Source: Xestospongia bergquistia
Lineage: Eukaryota; Porifera; Demospongiae; Haplosclerida; Petrosiidae
Assembly: GCA_963965975.1 (NCBI GenBank)
Contig: OZ014416.1
Span: forward strand, 6,448,001-6,512,000
DNA length: 64,000 bases
Direction of reading: 5' to 3'
Shown here: positions 25,930-37,348 of the stretch, piece by piece
How the letters are laid out: the number at the start of each line of letters is the position of its first letter
Position numbering within the stretch: the first letter of the stretch is position 1
Translations under genes and position numbers: made by a program
Notes under the pieces: model-generated
Database searches by the model: none
What the model saw: the letters and a program-made list of their open reading frames with translations, nothing else
What the model was told of the DNA's origin: nothing

Positions 25930-28900
25930 CACTATACTGAAATTAATGTATTAACTATTATAATAATAACAAAGATATTATTCTTTGCTATATTAACACA
26001 TAATAAAAGCAACACCTCCAATGTCTGTTTGATAAAATTATGAGTAATTATTGTTGCTGTATGTGTACTTGACCATTCAATAAGTTTTTTAAACTGTGTC
26101 AGATCTCTTGAGCAAATAAATTTATTTCATTTCTATATCTATAGAGTCAAATAATGGAGGAAGTAATGCAACCTATAAAAACATACACAGTATATCTCAT
26201 GCTAACATTTATGGTCATGGAAAAACATGACCCTAATCATCAAAGTTTGTTTTATAACCTGATAACGTAATGTCATTCTTTTCGATACAGTTAAAAATTG
26301 TTATGTTATGGGTTAGTATGTAGTGTCAGTAATTCTAGCAGTTTTTGCTATAATAATATGTTATAAAGATGATTGTTACAGTGCTTCATATACAGTAATA
26401 CTTTGTGTGTGCAATAACAATGTACATGATTCCTGTAACTAACTGTTACACTCTTTTGATATACAATAGATATTATTTGTATATTATAAACTGTAGTTTG
26501 ATGCCTTAGTCATCAGCATAATGACTCAATTAATCTATTATCATTGTTCATGAGTAATTCACTTAGAAAATGTCGGTGTCCATTACTCATTTTCTGTTAT
26601 ACACACAATGCAAGACTATTAACAATCTTAATAATGTTCTTTGGATGTAGTCCTTGTTTTCCATTCTTTTAGATTTGCTGCCATACTTAGAAAATTGTAT
26701 ACTGTAAAGGTATCTGTATTATTCACTGCATTCTTGTTGCTTATATAATATTAAGAAACATTTAAAGTTCTCAAAGAGTACATGTCATTTAAATATATGA
26801 CCAGATACAGTCAATAGAAACAAATTAGAAGTAATCATTTCATAATCACTGATTAAGGAGAAAGGCAATGTAGATGAATTATAGAAATAAACAAATATAA
26901 TTTAGTTATTGTTAATATTTTAATTGTGCTTAATAATTTATTTACTTGTAGAACAGAAATTTATGGTGTTAAAATGGGATTGGTCACTACTGGCTATGCA
27001 TCATATACCCATGTACTTAGATTTTAGGATTTAAAATGTGAGATATAGTAACAATACAGAGGCATAGTATAACACTGATGACACAACTTGCACACAAATG
27101 GCACACCATCTAAATTTATAAGCTGTCAATATGGCCTTCCATACACTATTAAGTGGTAGTACTTCATAATACAGTATAAATGTTACATTACATTCATGTA
27201 CATGTACTTTAGGGAACCTACCACATTGTCTTACAGCAGTCAGTACCTGATGATGTAGGACATCATTTTTCAAGAACATGTATAAGATACAACAACAGTA
27301 GAGATATCTTGATGCTGTCATAGTTTAATGAGAACAAAGTTTAAAGAGCAAAACTAGTAAAGTAAACTTCAATCAACATCCAGGCAGACAATATGAAATT
27401 GGAAATTCTCACAATATAGATAAAGTACCGTGAGTACCACTTGAGTATATCAGGACTAGTATTAACTTTAATAGAACTATTAATAAAATCACTAGTTTCA
27501 TTAGTTATTTGATACCAGTATAATAACAGAATATCACAGACAGACAGATAAATAGATCAACCAAAATGTTACAAAAAATTTCGAAAAATAATGCTTAAAA
27601 AGAAAGAATTAAGAGAAAAAAAATGCATAAAATAAACAGAGCAAGTACAAGCACATTTATTAACCAAGTCAAAAAGGCAAGAAGAAAGTAATGTATATCA
27701 CAAGAGAGAATTATAGTACTATCTATTATACAAAGACAAACAATTTATGACCAAAGAGTGTCCATCCTAAATAGAACTTCTTTTATAATTAACAAACATC
27801 TAAAAAATAACAAATACCACATCAACAATAATAAGTTCTACTATATCACTATTACGTAAATGTCAGATTTATTTGAGGTTTGTATTTCTCTAGGTAGATA
27901 ATTTGTATATGTATTAGAACACATCTGTGTTCATTTCATTTGTAATGAATACCACACTGTCCATTGAACTTTTCCATGTCTGATATATCTAGTTCCACAA
28001 CATTTTCAAACTATTAGAGGAAGTTATAGCAAGCTACAACATAATAAGTAAGATAAATGTATTGCCCAAAAAAGATAAGATAGGCTACTTAGTAAAGCTA
28101 TATAGTCCAATTATCTTATGATTATTTTATAGTTGAAAGCAAATATTATAGTACTTAAGTAGATACTGACAATGTACAGATTGGAGCACTTCACTTTTCA
28201 TTCAAATATGATTATTTCTATCTGTTTATTGGAACTGTCTACAATTACATCAACTCTATTAATACTGCTGGAATCACAGAGGTGTGTGTTGAAGTGGGTT
28301 GAGATCAATATCACAAAGCAAATAGCCATGATAACAATATAGTGTCATTTCTCCATAATAATACATATTGACAGAAACAATCTGAGATTACTTCCATAGT
28401 ATTAAATATTGTATGATACAAATTATTATAGATTATAATTATGGTAAACTACTTGATTTTTGCTCAAAGTTGATAAAATAGTTTTCTATTATCAATGACG
28501 GAAAAGTTTACAATGTATGTGATTGTGAAGTCATTATAGCATTATCATGAACAGTAACATTGTCATATTTTCGACACTTGATTGTGAGAAATTAATGAAT
28601 ACAAACATATTGACTGTTAGTTGCTTACATAGTTAGTTTTTTCCTAGAATAATACTTGTAGTTAGTTATAGTTAGTTTTGCTCCCAGAATAGATTTTTTT
28701 TCGTTATTGCATGTGTTTTAATTAATGTAGACAATGTCAATCTTCTGTCACTTTATCATAGATTTTAGTTGTACCGTCTGCTCTTCTTTGTATCTAAACT
28801 AATTGGTAATTATGATAGGTCATAGAAACAACATTGTGTTCTAGGTCATACATATAATGTGATGTATATGTAGAAAAGAGTGACATCATTGTTTAACACT

Positions 28901-29075
28901 ACATTGTTTCATTAATATTATTTAATAAAGGCAGATGATATTGTTTTGATTATGGAAGACCTATATTATACATAATGACTTAATTATAATGTGTGTTTTG
29001 TGATAATTATCACCATGTATGGTTTTTGGTTTTGTTAATAATCAGTAGTTCTAGGATAATCAGCCTTACATCCAT
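25930..29075. other. no gene recognised
   Basis: About 3 kb of AT-rich sequence without recognisable exons on either strand. Short frames such as 27031-27321 have no domain or splice support. Confidence 0.4.
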
Positions 29076-29079
29076 TCAA

Positions 29080-31111
29080 AAAGAACAAAGTTTAGATTTT
29101 TTTAAATAGAAGAGCCTCACTCTTCCATGTGTAGCACATCAAAAACCCCTTTCATCATTTGGTATTTTAAACACAGGGTTACTTGGATAATGAAGTTGAC
29201 CAATAGTCATGTTTGTTTTGGTGAAACCACCTTGAATTCCTTTATATGCCAGAAACGATAACGACATAGTAGCATTATCTTAGTTGAAACTTCTACATTG
29301 ATGTTGTCAAAAGCTTGGTAATAAAGCCCTGGTAAAAGTGAGGAGAATTTCAATCCACGAATTATATTAATTGGTAATGTTATAATGACTCGATCTCCTT
29401 CAAAAACACATTTTTTCATTGTTGTCTTATTATGGCAGACGACCTTAACATGGCCATGTGAGTACTCAATAGTGTGAGCAGAAACACCAAAGATAATATT
29501 CTGTGAAAGCTCCTCTTTTGTATTCCAACCATGTTTCCTTTTTTTGATAAAAGCTTCTGGAAGCATACTTAAACCATCTTCAAAAGAGTGCATAGGATCT
29601 TTCACCACTGACCAAGGTCAACCATCAAGAATTCAATGAGGATAACTTTAAGAGGAATGGCATATGTGTAAGTACTGTATGCAATAACAGCTTCGATTGG
29701 CGATGGCAAAAGGTCAGCAAGTACAGCAAGATCATCGTCATCTGTGTTAGCAAAGTGCTGACTTTGTTGAAGTGTAAGCTTCACTTGTGCAAACATACTA
29801 CATAGAAGTCTAACTACTGAGAATTGTGCCCAATTATTAAGCCACTTTTTCCATGCTGTTTTTGGATTTTCAGCCCACAATTTATGAAGTTGTTTCATAA
29901 CAGGAGCCATAGTTGCATCAAAATATGTGACTATAAAGGAAACATTATAACAGTCAATATAATACTTCAATTATTATTTTGTTTGCTGGTACATGTATTT
30001 GTTATTTCAACAAATTAATTTTATTGAGATATGGGCTGTGTTTATGACTAGGAAAGGCATATACTAACCACAGAATTTACAATTTAAAATATAATTATGC
30101 AGTTGTGTAAGCAACATGTGCATGCATGGGCATGATTAATAATCAGAGATTTAACAAAATGTTACTGTAGTACTAACATTGACAATAATTGTAAGTGACA
30201 TTTTGGTAGCATGCAATATAAAAATGACCACATATAAGTTGGTTAAATGAATTGAACAAATAAACTAAGTTAACAATTTACCTATTTCTTTAATTTATAA
30301 AGACTCTTTGAAACCAGGTTTTATTAGTTCTACTTCCTTCAACTGTTTATCCCAGCCTGGCCAAAATTGGTCACAGTATTTCCCAGGGTCTTTTGCCCAT
30401 TCTAACAAAAATACATTAAATTGTTTCTTTAAGTAACAACATACCTGACATTTGAATAGCTGGTTGATCATAGAACTTGTAATATCCAGTTTGGCCACTG
30501 TTAACAAAAGGAATGATTGGAATTTTAAAATGCTGAGCATAGAAGTCTGAAATGAAGTGACTAGGTCCATCCCAGTCTGGTTCTCCAGTACCTGGTAGAC
30601 GCATTGCTCCAGCTATGAGAGAGAGAAAAAGAGAGTAAGAGAGTTATAATGGTCTTTTTGCATTACATTTACTTGCAATCACTCCATAGTCCACTTCCTT
30701 TAAAGAGTCACTAATCATTTTTATTCATCCACTTACACGATGCTGCATCTCTAATATAGTAACATTATGTCCAACTTGAGCAAGCTCATAAGCAGTAACT
30801 AATCCAGACATACCGGCTCCAATAATAATGACATTAATAGGGTGTGTTGTTTTAGTATGCTTGTACTTTTCTGGATTTTCTTCCTGCTTTCCATAATATT
30901 TATGGTAGGCATAATTGAGACCCCGATTACTAATATCCAACAAGAATGGTTTTATCAGGTCACTTTGCTGAAGTGGACTATCTTATTCCTTAGAGTGAGT
31001 CTGTGCTAAAGATGTGACTTCATCATCCAATACTTTATTGAAAGATGACAATTCGTCATAGAGACAGCCATGCTCCTAATCAGGTTCTTTTAAGCTACTA
31101 GCCTGTGCCAT
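29080..31111 (-). pseudogene. FAD-dependent amine / L-amino-acid oxidase-like pseudogene
   Basis: The first exon (30737-31111) begins with an ATG and contains the dinucleotide-binding motif VIIIGAGMSGLVTAYELAQV, i.e. GxGxxG for FAD. Exon 30445-30612 has 'GAMRLPG', typical of flavin amine oxidases, and is followed by 30282-30401 and by 29930 leftwards, with GT/AG junctions mostly in phase. The family oxidises amines or L-amino acids to imine plus hydrogen peroxide. Breaks: two stops in the first exon (after SSLKEPD and THSKE), a stop in the 30282-30401 exon, and frameshifts near 29605, 29225 and 29145 ('GGFTKTN' and 'MCYTWKSEALLF' lie in other frames). The 'GGR' segment expected after the FAD motif is missing, and the C-terminal FAD-binding end was not found. 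Assignment to amine oxidase is firm, to subfamily is not. Confidence 0.8.
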
Positions 31112-31249
31112 TTTTTTGTCTACACTCGGTCAGGTCATTTCCGCCAATTCCAACTTCTTTTAATTAGTTTCCTTATTAGCTGGCTACGTAGTTGAATTTA
31201 GCCTCACGATCCTATGAAACCACATCATAGACATGCCAAACGCCTACTC

Positions 31250-31490
31250 AATTGAATCATTTATATAAATCTGACTATTTGAGGGTGGAGAAGATGTTAA
31301 CTGGGCACATGCATGTACAATTGAACAATATTCATTGTATTTATGAATGTCACTGTAAAGTAATATATCACGTTAGTTCTCTCTTTTATATAATTACAGG
31401 CAAACGAGTGATTAAATGCTGGACTATAGCAATCATAATTTTGTCATTCGGGGAGCATGTTTACAGATACAAAGCCTTGAAGATTTTAAT
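31250..31490. other. no gene recognised
   Basis: Short spacer between the oxidase pseudogene and the repeats that follow. The open frame at 31252-31557 has no recognisable domain. Confidence 0.3.
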
Positions 31491-31625
31491 ATTACATAAT
31501 AGTCTCGTCCCCAGACCTACTCGCAAGCGAAAAGCAATTCGTTTGCGTCCTCAGTAACGGAAAAGGCACGAGTGTTGGTATGCAATTAGAGGTAGTGTGA
31601 AATATGAATATTATTAAATTGAAGG
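31490..31625 (+). repeat. dispersed repeat, second copy
   Basis: Contains 'agtctcgtccccagacctac' and 'gagtgttggtatgcaattag', shared with 21780-21890 and inverted near 22203. See the entry at 21690. Confidence 0.45.
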
Positions 31626-31649
31626 TCCATAAAGCTGGATATTTGGAGC

Positions 31650-32060
31650 TAAGCATGGACCAAGTACATTGGTACTTGTATTTGTACTTAAATACCATAA
31701 GTACATCTATGAAAGTATTTTATACTTAAATTTAAGTCCTTCCTTCATTTCTACACAGTACATGTACTTGTACTCAAATACTGAGGTATGTACTTGCAAG
31801 TACTTAAATACTTGTAAGTACTTTGAAGAACCTTTCAGTCCTTTAAGTCCCCTTATTCTCATTCAACAAAGTTAACCCTACTCAAGTTAATGTTTATGAT
31901 AGTTTGGAACCTCATTCAAAGAAGAGCAAAACCTTATTTAGTTTCATGCCTAAACCTGAGACTGAAACCACACCTTTCCAAAGCCATTCAAACACAGATG
32001 ATTACTTAGCATCTCCTCATGACACAAATTCAGTTTGTTATATATATTTACTTTTTCCCC
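31650..32060 (+). mobile_element. possible hAT-type relic with AGTACTTG repeats
   Basis: Dense AGTACTTG/ACTTGTAC words fill 31655-31830, as in the subterminal repeats of some hAT transposons. A following open stretch (about 31870-32060) reads 'KKSKTLFSFMPKPET', a hydrophilic segment reminiscent of the N-terminal linker of hAT transposases. No DDE core or BED finger is visible, so the call is tentative. Confidence 0.3.
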
Positions 32061-32063
32061 TAG

Positions 32064-33945
32064 AATGGCAATAGTCTACTGCATTCTGCCTGCTTGTGTG
32101 GTGGATTTTCTTTACCATGATGTTGTACATCCCCAACTGGTAGTAAGGAATACAATACCTGCTAAATGATTTCAAGTTAAATCCACTGACTCTTAACAAC
32201 TGTCAGGAATACCATTAGAACTTATTCCACCGAATCTCAAAGACCAATTCTAGTTACTAAAATTGTATTTCTTCAATATGATATAGAGTATCCAGTAGAC
32301 TAAAATATTTATCTGTGGAAAACAAATGCTGGTAAAAGGTCTTTAGTTGCCGTTATATCATATTGTGCTGACAATTAGTATTGTGACATTGATCCAGAAA
32401 AATGTGCTGAAGGTGTTGAATTACAAAACATTGAAATTGACTACCACAGCATTCAAAGTAGGGAAATAGGAAATATTGCAGGTCAAGATGAATATTACAG
32501 TAGTGATGCTGCTGTGTTGGAAACATGCACTTCTATTAAATTTATCAGGTGTCTTTTTTGCTGTCAATTAATCCTGATGATGACAAGGAGACCATTGAGA
32601 AGGGTCTCTATTTTTGGTTTAACTTTGTGGAAAGTGTTTGCACAAACTTAAATACTTCAAATCAACTCATCATTGTTGGAAGCCATATCGATCTTATACC
32701 TGATGTAAAGTCCATTGTTGATGGAATTAGAACTGACGGGTTTCGTTTCAGAAATATAAGGGCTACCTGGCAATGGAATCAGAAGGTAATTAAGAAAGAG
32801 CTGTGAAGCTGCTGTGGACAGGAATGATAAGATGAGCTATGCTTTTCTACAAAATCTTCAGGTTGTCGCCATTAGCTTAGATGATTTCTGTTCATTATTA
32901 AAGGAAAGAAACGAACCCTACCTTTTGTCTGATAGATCTTGTTTGAAGGAGTTCTTAACTATCCTTGGAGACAAAGGTCTTATTTTGTACCTAGGTGAGT
33001 GGTTAATTGTTGACAAGAAAGCCCTGTTGACTGTAGTAAATTGCTCTATTCAATGAGAGTATCAATCATATTCAAAAACCTGTTGCCAGTATATAATACT
33101 GAGATAATGCCTGTATATACCCTAGCTACACATTCTCCAACTACTTTTGATATGTTAGTCCATTTTTAACTAGTTGACAGTTCTGTCACTAAATGGACAT
33201 GCATGCTGTCAATACTATCATTAACAATGTAGCACCTGAAGAATTATCTATAGAGATTATTTATTTTTCCTGCTCTTATAGATGAGAAGAGGACTCCTTC
33301 AGTGCTTAGTATGAAGCATGGATTGGGTTGGTGCTTGTGGTGTCCCATCTTCATCAATTTCTATCTCCAAGATTTTTACACATTCTTCTCTTTCATATAG
33401 CTTACAAATATTGTCTTCTTCATAATAAAGCTGGCTATGTAAACACCTGTCCAGCAATTCAAGAGTTACAATGTGACTGTACTATGTGGAAAATGGGATA
33501 CTATGGAAAGATGAGAACAATACCGAGGTGATGGTGGAAGTCTCTGAAGACAACAGACATGTTACATACTTGTGTCTGACAATGATTCAATACAAACTTG
33601 TCAAGTGCATACATCTTTTGTTAAAGGTGTCCTTAATCTTGAGAATGAATTATGTCCATGCAAAGCTAAGCAGTTTGTTATTTCTCGTGGAAATATTAAG
33701 AATGTGATTGATAAGAAATTAGATATTGCATTCTTTATGCTCTGGGAGAAATAGCACGAGGTGTTATACTTAAGTGTCATGTTTGTGATAACAATAGACT
33801 CTTCTTACCTGAAGCTCTTGATGTAAGACTATCGTTAGTAAAAATAAGCCATTCGTATGCATTGACCACCCAGGTGACCATTGCTCTTTTTGATGGCAAT
33901 AACAGAGGAAATTTTAAGCTCTTTGTATACGAAATTATTTATTGT
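32064..33945 (+). pseudogene. pseudogene of the Roc-COR exon
   Basis: This aligns with exon 52256 of the intact gene from its first bases (AATGGCAATAGTCTACTGCA after CTAG) to about its last 150 bases. It carries many stops and frameshifts. The P-loop region 'ggaaaacaaatgctggtaaa' (around 32315) is out of frame, with the GKS lysine-serine pair destroyed. Recognisable fragments are 'LYFWFNFVESVCTNLNTS' with 'IIVGSHIDLIPD' (32549-32806), 'LQVVAISLDDFCSLLKERN' with 'LTILGDKGLILYLGEWLIV' (32814-33056), and the C-terminal part at 33328-33754. No DEATH or CARD exons follow. Several aligned stretches stay very similar to the intact copy, so the duplication may be fairly recent or gene conversion may be active. 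Confidence 0.85.
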
Positions 33946-34367
33946 GGGCGTGTCCGTTAATACTAAATTAAAAACTGCCTGAGGAAACTTCATAAAATAT
34001 TGCGTCTTGTTGTCTTAGAGAGTGTTCTGTTGCTATGCTAAGCTTTATATTCATCCTATGAGATCATTTAGGCGTTTGTAATACAATGGATATTTGAACA
34101 ACCTTTTCTAGCTGACTACGTTCACGAGCGCTCGAGGTAAGTAGAAGTCAGCCTTTATGCTTATGTGTATTATCGCATAACAAATTCTGACCATTAACTA
34201 AGTTAACAAATAATCTTATAGCACTTATACAACCCTTTACATGTTGCTAGAACGTACTAAAATGAGAACAAGAATGCATAATTGTCATAGTGAAGTCAGG
34301 GAAGTGGTATCATCAAATTACTGTCTGCAGTGGCAAAGAGAGCTTAAATGAGGTACAAATTACTAGT

Positions 34368-34432
34368 TTTACTCGTTTATTAAAGGCTATTAACACAGCA
34401 GCTGTGTTAATAGACTTTAATAAACGAGTAAA
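34368..34432. repeat. 65-bp near-perfect hairpin
   Basis: Arms of 32 nt around a single central base (tttactcgtttattaaaggc, then tattaacacagc, and the reverse complement) with one mismatch. No transposon features beyond the symmetry. Confidence 0.85.
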
Positions 34433-34454
34433 TGTATTTCATGCTTTATCATAT

Positions 34455-34988
34455 TCCACTTAACTACTCTCTACTGTATGAAGCTCAAAAGTTACTGTTA
34501 GATGGAGGTATGACAGAGGAAGTAGTTTTTATCAAACAAAGAATGAAATCAGAAAATAGTATGTTAAAATTTGTATATTTATTATTTTAATTTTTATTTA
34601 TTATAAAGTTTTGATACTTAAACCAGTTACTTGCTCCAGTTCTTATTGCTGCTCATCATGTTAATGGGCATTTGCCATCATTGGACATCTTCAGTGATGA
34701 AAATGACTTTTTATAATCTCACTAATAAGTTAACTGAGAAAGGAGACTATATCCTTTATATGGGCCCTTCACCAGATACTAACAGATATATACTTTACAG
34801 CAAAATTTAATATACTAATAATTGTCATGATTATGTAGGCTATTTTGCCTATCTATTGAAAGATGAACAGAATCCAGCAGTCATTGGATCCTTTAAAGAT
34901 ATGACTAAAGTTGAAAGGTTACTGAATAAGAAATCATTGGTAGAAGTAGCTACAAATGAGTGTGAAGATATAAACACAGCTGTTAAAG
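34455..34988 (+). pseudogene. unassigned exon-like open stretches
   Basis: Open pieces with plausible junctions are: about 34470-34558 ('YEAQKLLLDGGMTEEVVFI', donor GTATGT), 34626-34718 after AG ('LLAPVLIAAHHVNGHLPSL'), a shifted frame at about 34700-34805 ('TEKGDYILYMGPSP'), and 34839-34988 ('GYFAYLLKDEQNPAVIGSF', donor GTAAAT). A frameshift between the second and third argues for decay. The family is not recognised. Confidence 0.3.
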
Positions 34989-35089
34989 TAAATCTTTTCA
35001 CATTAATGTATAACTAAGTATCAAGATGATATGTTTAGATTAGTTACCATTAGATATTGTTTACATTGAACAATACAGTGTGCTGTTTT

Positions 35090-35310
35090 GAAATTTCAAG
35101 AAATTTAGACATTGAAATTTCAAGATTCTTTCATTATTCTACCTTTACACTTAATAGTATGCTAGCAATCTTGCAATTTTAAGATAATTTAGGCATGTTC
35201 GTCACATTTTAATTTTGTAGATTGATATCTTGAAATTTCAAGATGATTTTCATTATTCTACCATTATACTTTATAGTGTGCTAGCAATCTTGAAATTTCA
35301 AGATGCTGTA
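35090..35310. repeat. imperfect tandem repeat with a TTGAAATTTCAA palindrome
   Basis: The words 'tcttgaaatttcaagatg', 'cattattctacc' and 'tgctagcaatctt' recur three times in 220 bp. The core TTGAAATTTCAA is self-complementary. No coding signal. Confidence 0.6.
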
Positions 35311-35639
35311 TCTATTTTGTTGTTAATATGTCTTTATCACAGATGTCTTCTATCTAACGATCTGGAGCAAGAAACCCAAGAGACAACTTTTTGACAGTGA
35401 TTATATATATATTTTAAATTTATTCTCCTCATTTTAATCAATATAAGATGATGGATGATTTAGCTAACAATTTGTTATCTACAAAATGTTATTACTAGAT
35501 GATAAAATTGACAGAAAAAATGTCATTTCTACAATTTTTTCAAAAATTTAAACCAATTTTGCGAAAATAAATTGTAATTGGAAATTCTCCAATGAAAGTG
35601 GAAAAGGTTTTGATATTTTTTATATCTTTCCTCCAAAGC

Positions 35640-35780
35640 AGAATAAATTTCCTATGTAAAATGACTATTACAGACAATTTCAAACCTTACCTTACCAGTA
35701 ATAATTCTTTCTCCAACATTTTTAAAATTTTCGGTAAAGAAACAACACTCACTTTTACAGTTGTCACGACAACACTGCAT
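35640..35780. repeat. isolated monomer of the 137-bp satellite
   Basis: The text from 'atgactattacagacaattt' (35660) through 'gttgtcacgacaac' (35760-35773) matches the monomer of the array at 61640-64000, about 26 kb away. One copy only. Confidence 0.75.
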
Positions 35781-35879
35781 TAGTAACACTTGATTAGTAA
35801 TGATTCAGAGAATTTGTAGAACTTGAAAGATATAACTGAGGACCTTGCATGACACGGAGCATACATGTAATGATGTACA

Positions 35880-36650
35880 GATACAATGTGAGGAGATCAA
35901 AAGAGATTACTAGAGATACACACATACAATCACAGAGCAGTTTATGATGAGAGGAGGCAGAAAAGATATATTTTTTCTTGAGACAAGTATATATTTAGTT
36001 TTCTTGGCAGTTGATTCTCAGAAGTTGAGTGGAAATTCATTTATTAATAATGTTTATATCAGATTGAATGATAGTGAAGTTAGCAGTTGATTAAAATGAG
36101 GATGATAGAAGAATCATTACAGCATTAGACAATTAAATTTATTAAGGGAGAAAGAAGGAGTTTAATGATATCAAATATATATAGAATAAAAAGAAGTGGG
36201 CCCAGAATTTAATCTTGGGGAATAACCAATATATAAAGGAAGCACAAACTAACATTATCTATATGAAGACTGTTCAGAGATGTGTAATTATCTATTTCTC
36301 TCTTATTATATGCATGCCTTTTATATGCCACAACAGTAGGCATCAGCAATATACAGGCATAATAATGATACTAACCTTATAAAGTGAACAAGACATTGAA
36401 AATGAGAGCCACATTCAAATGACAACTTTGACCTGTACATTCTATTAATACAATACTCAACAAAAACATGATTAATTGAAACCTGATTTGAAATAAGGAA
36501 CCACTTCCTGTAGAAAATTTGTGACTTGATTTGTGAAATGGGACCACAAATAAACACCTCAAAGAAAAACCCCGACACATACAGTTGCTATATATGTACA
36601 AATACTGATCCCTTTTCATAAATAAATCACATAATTATATATTTAAAAAA
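35880..36650 (-). mobile_element. decayed LINE reverse-transcriptase fragment plus foldback repeat
   Basis: On the minus strand at 36165-36225 the translation reads IPQD*ILGPLLFILYIFDI, clearly the 'PQGS-LGPLLF-Y-ND' block of non-LTR reverse transcriptases with stops. About 100 nt further on is a degenerate remnant of the Y-A-D-D catalytic box. The adjoining part 36360-36640 matches 43640-43880 (inverted) and 57990-58320, and includes the GTGGTCCC / GGTCACA foldback end. The whole composite recurs at 57535-58320. Confidence 0.65.
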
Positions 36651-37030
36651 GATTCCTATTATTCTGTACCAACTAAATCATCACATTTCATCCTGCTTTA
36701 GTTTTCTGACTTTTAAGCAAGGGCCTTTAGAATTAAAAAGTGTACTCTTAGGTGTTCTACACTGCTTCATGACACTATTCACAAAGCTTGTTATCATTAA
36801 TTCTGGCAGAACATTAGTGACCTGATTTGTGAAAAAGTAACTAGTTTAAACTCTCAAAAAACAGTACTAGTTTGTATACATAGTAACAGTTGCTATATAT
36901 CCACATCAATTCATTGTAACTGTATGCATATAACTGTTTTTGAGTTGTTTTAACAGAGGTCCCTTTTCACAAATCAGGTCACATTTTATAGGTATTTGTT
37001 TGATGTCCTCTTCAACTCTAATTTATTTGT

Positions 37031-37035
<5 letters not shown>

Positions 37036-37064
<29 letters not shown>
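37036..37064. repeat. (TA)n microsatellite
   Basis: Uninterrupted TA repeats upstream of the transporter gene. Confidence 0.9.
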
Positions 37065-37067
<3 letters not shown>

Positions 37068-37348
37068 TAAATATTGTACTGCCTGACCAAAAATAATGTA
37101 TTTGTGTAAACATTTCATTTATAGATAGATTCAGTTTCTTAGGTTTTTATTATATGAAATAACGTTGTTATGCAACACTCACAAACTGAAAAGTAAACAA
37201 ATTATTTGCATGCACAGGTGACATAATTGAAACATTATCAATACATATTGTATTTAGATGTCTATATAGTTTATATAGATGTGTAATTAGTAAATCAGAA
37301 CGGGTGAGAAGTCACATTGAGCTATTGTCACTTGTCACTAGTACTACA

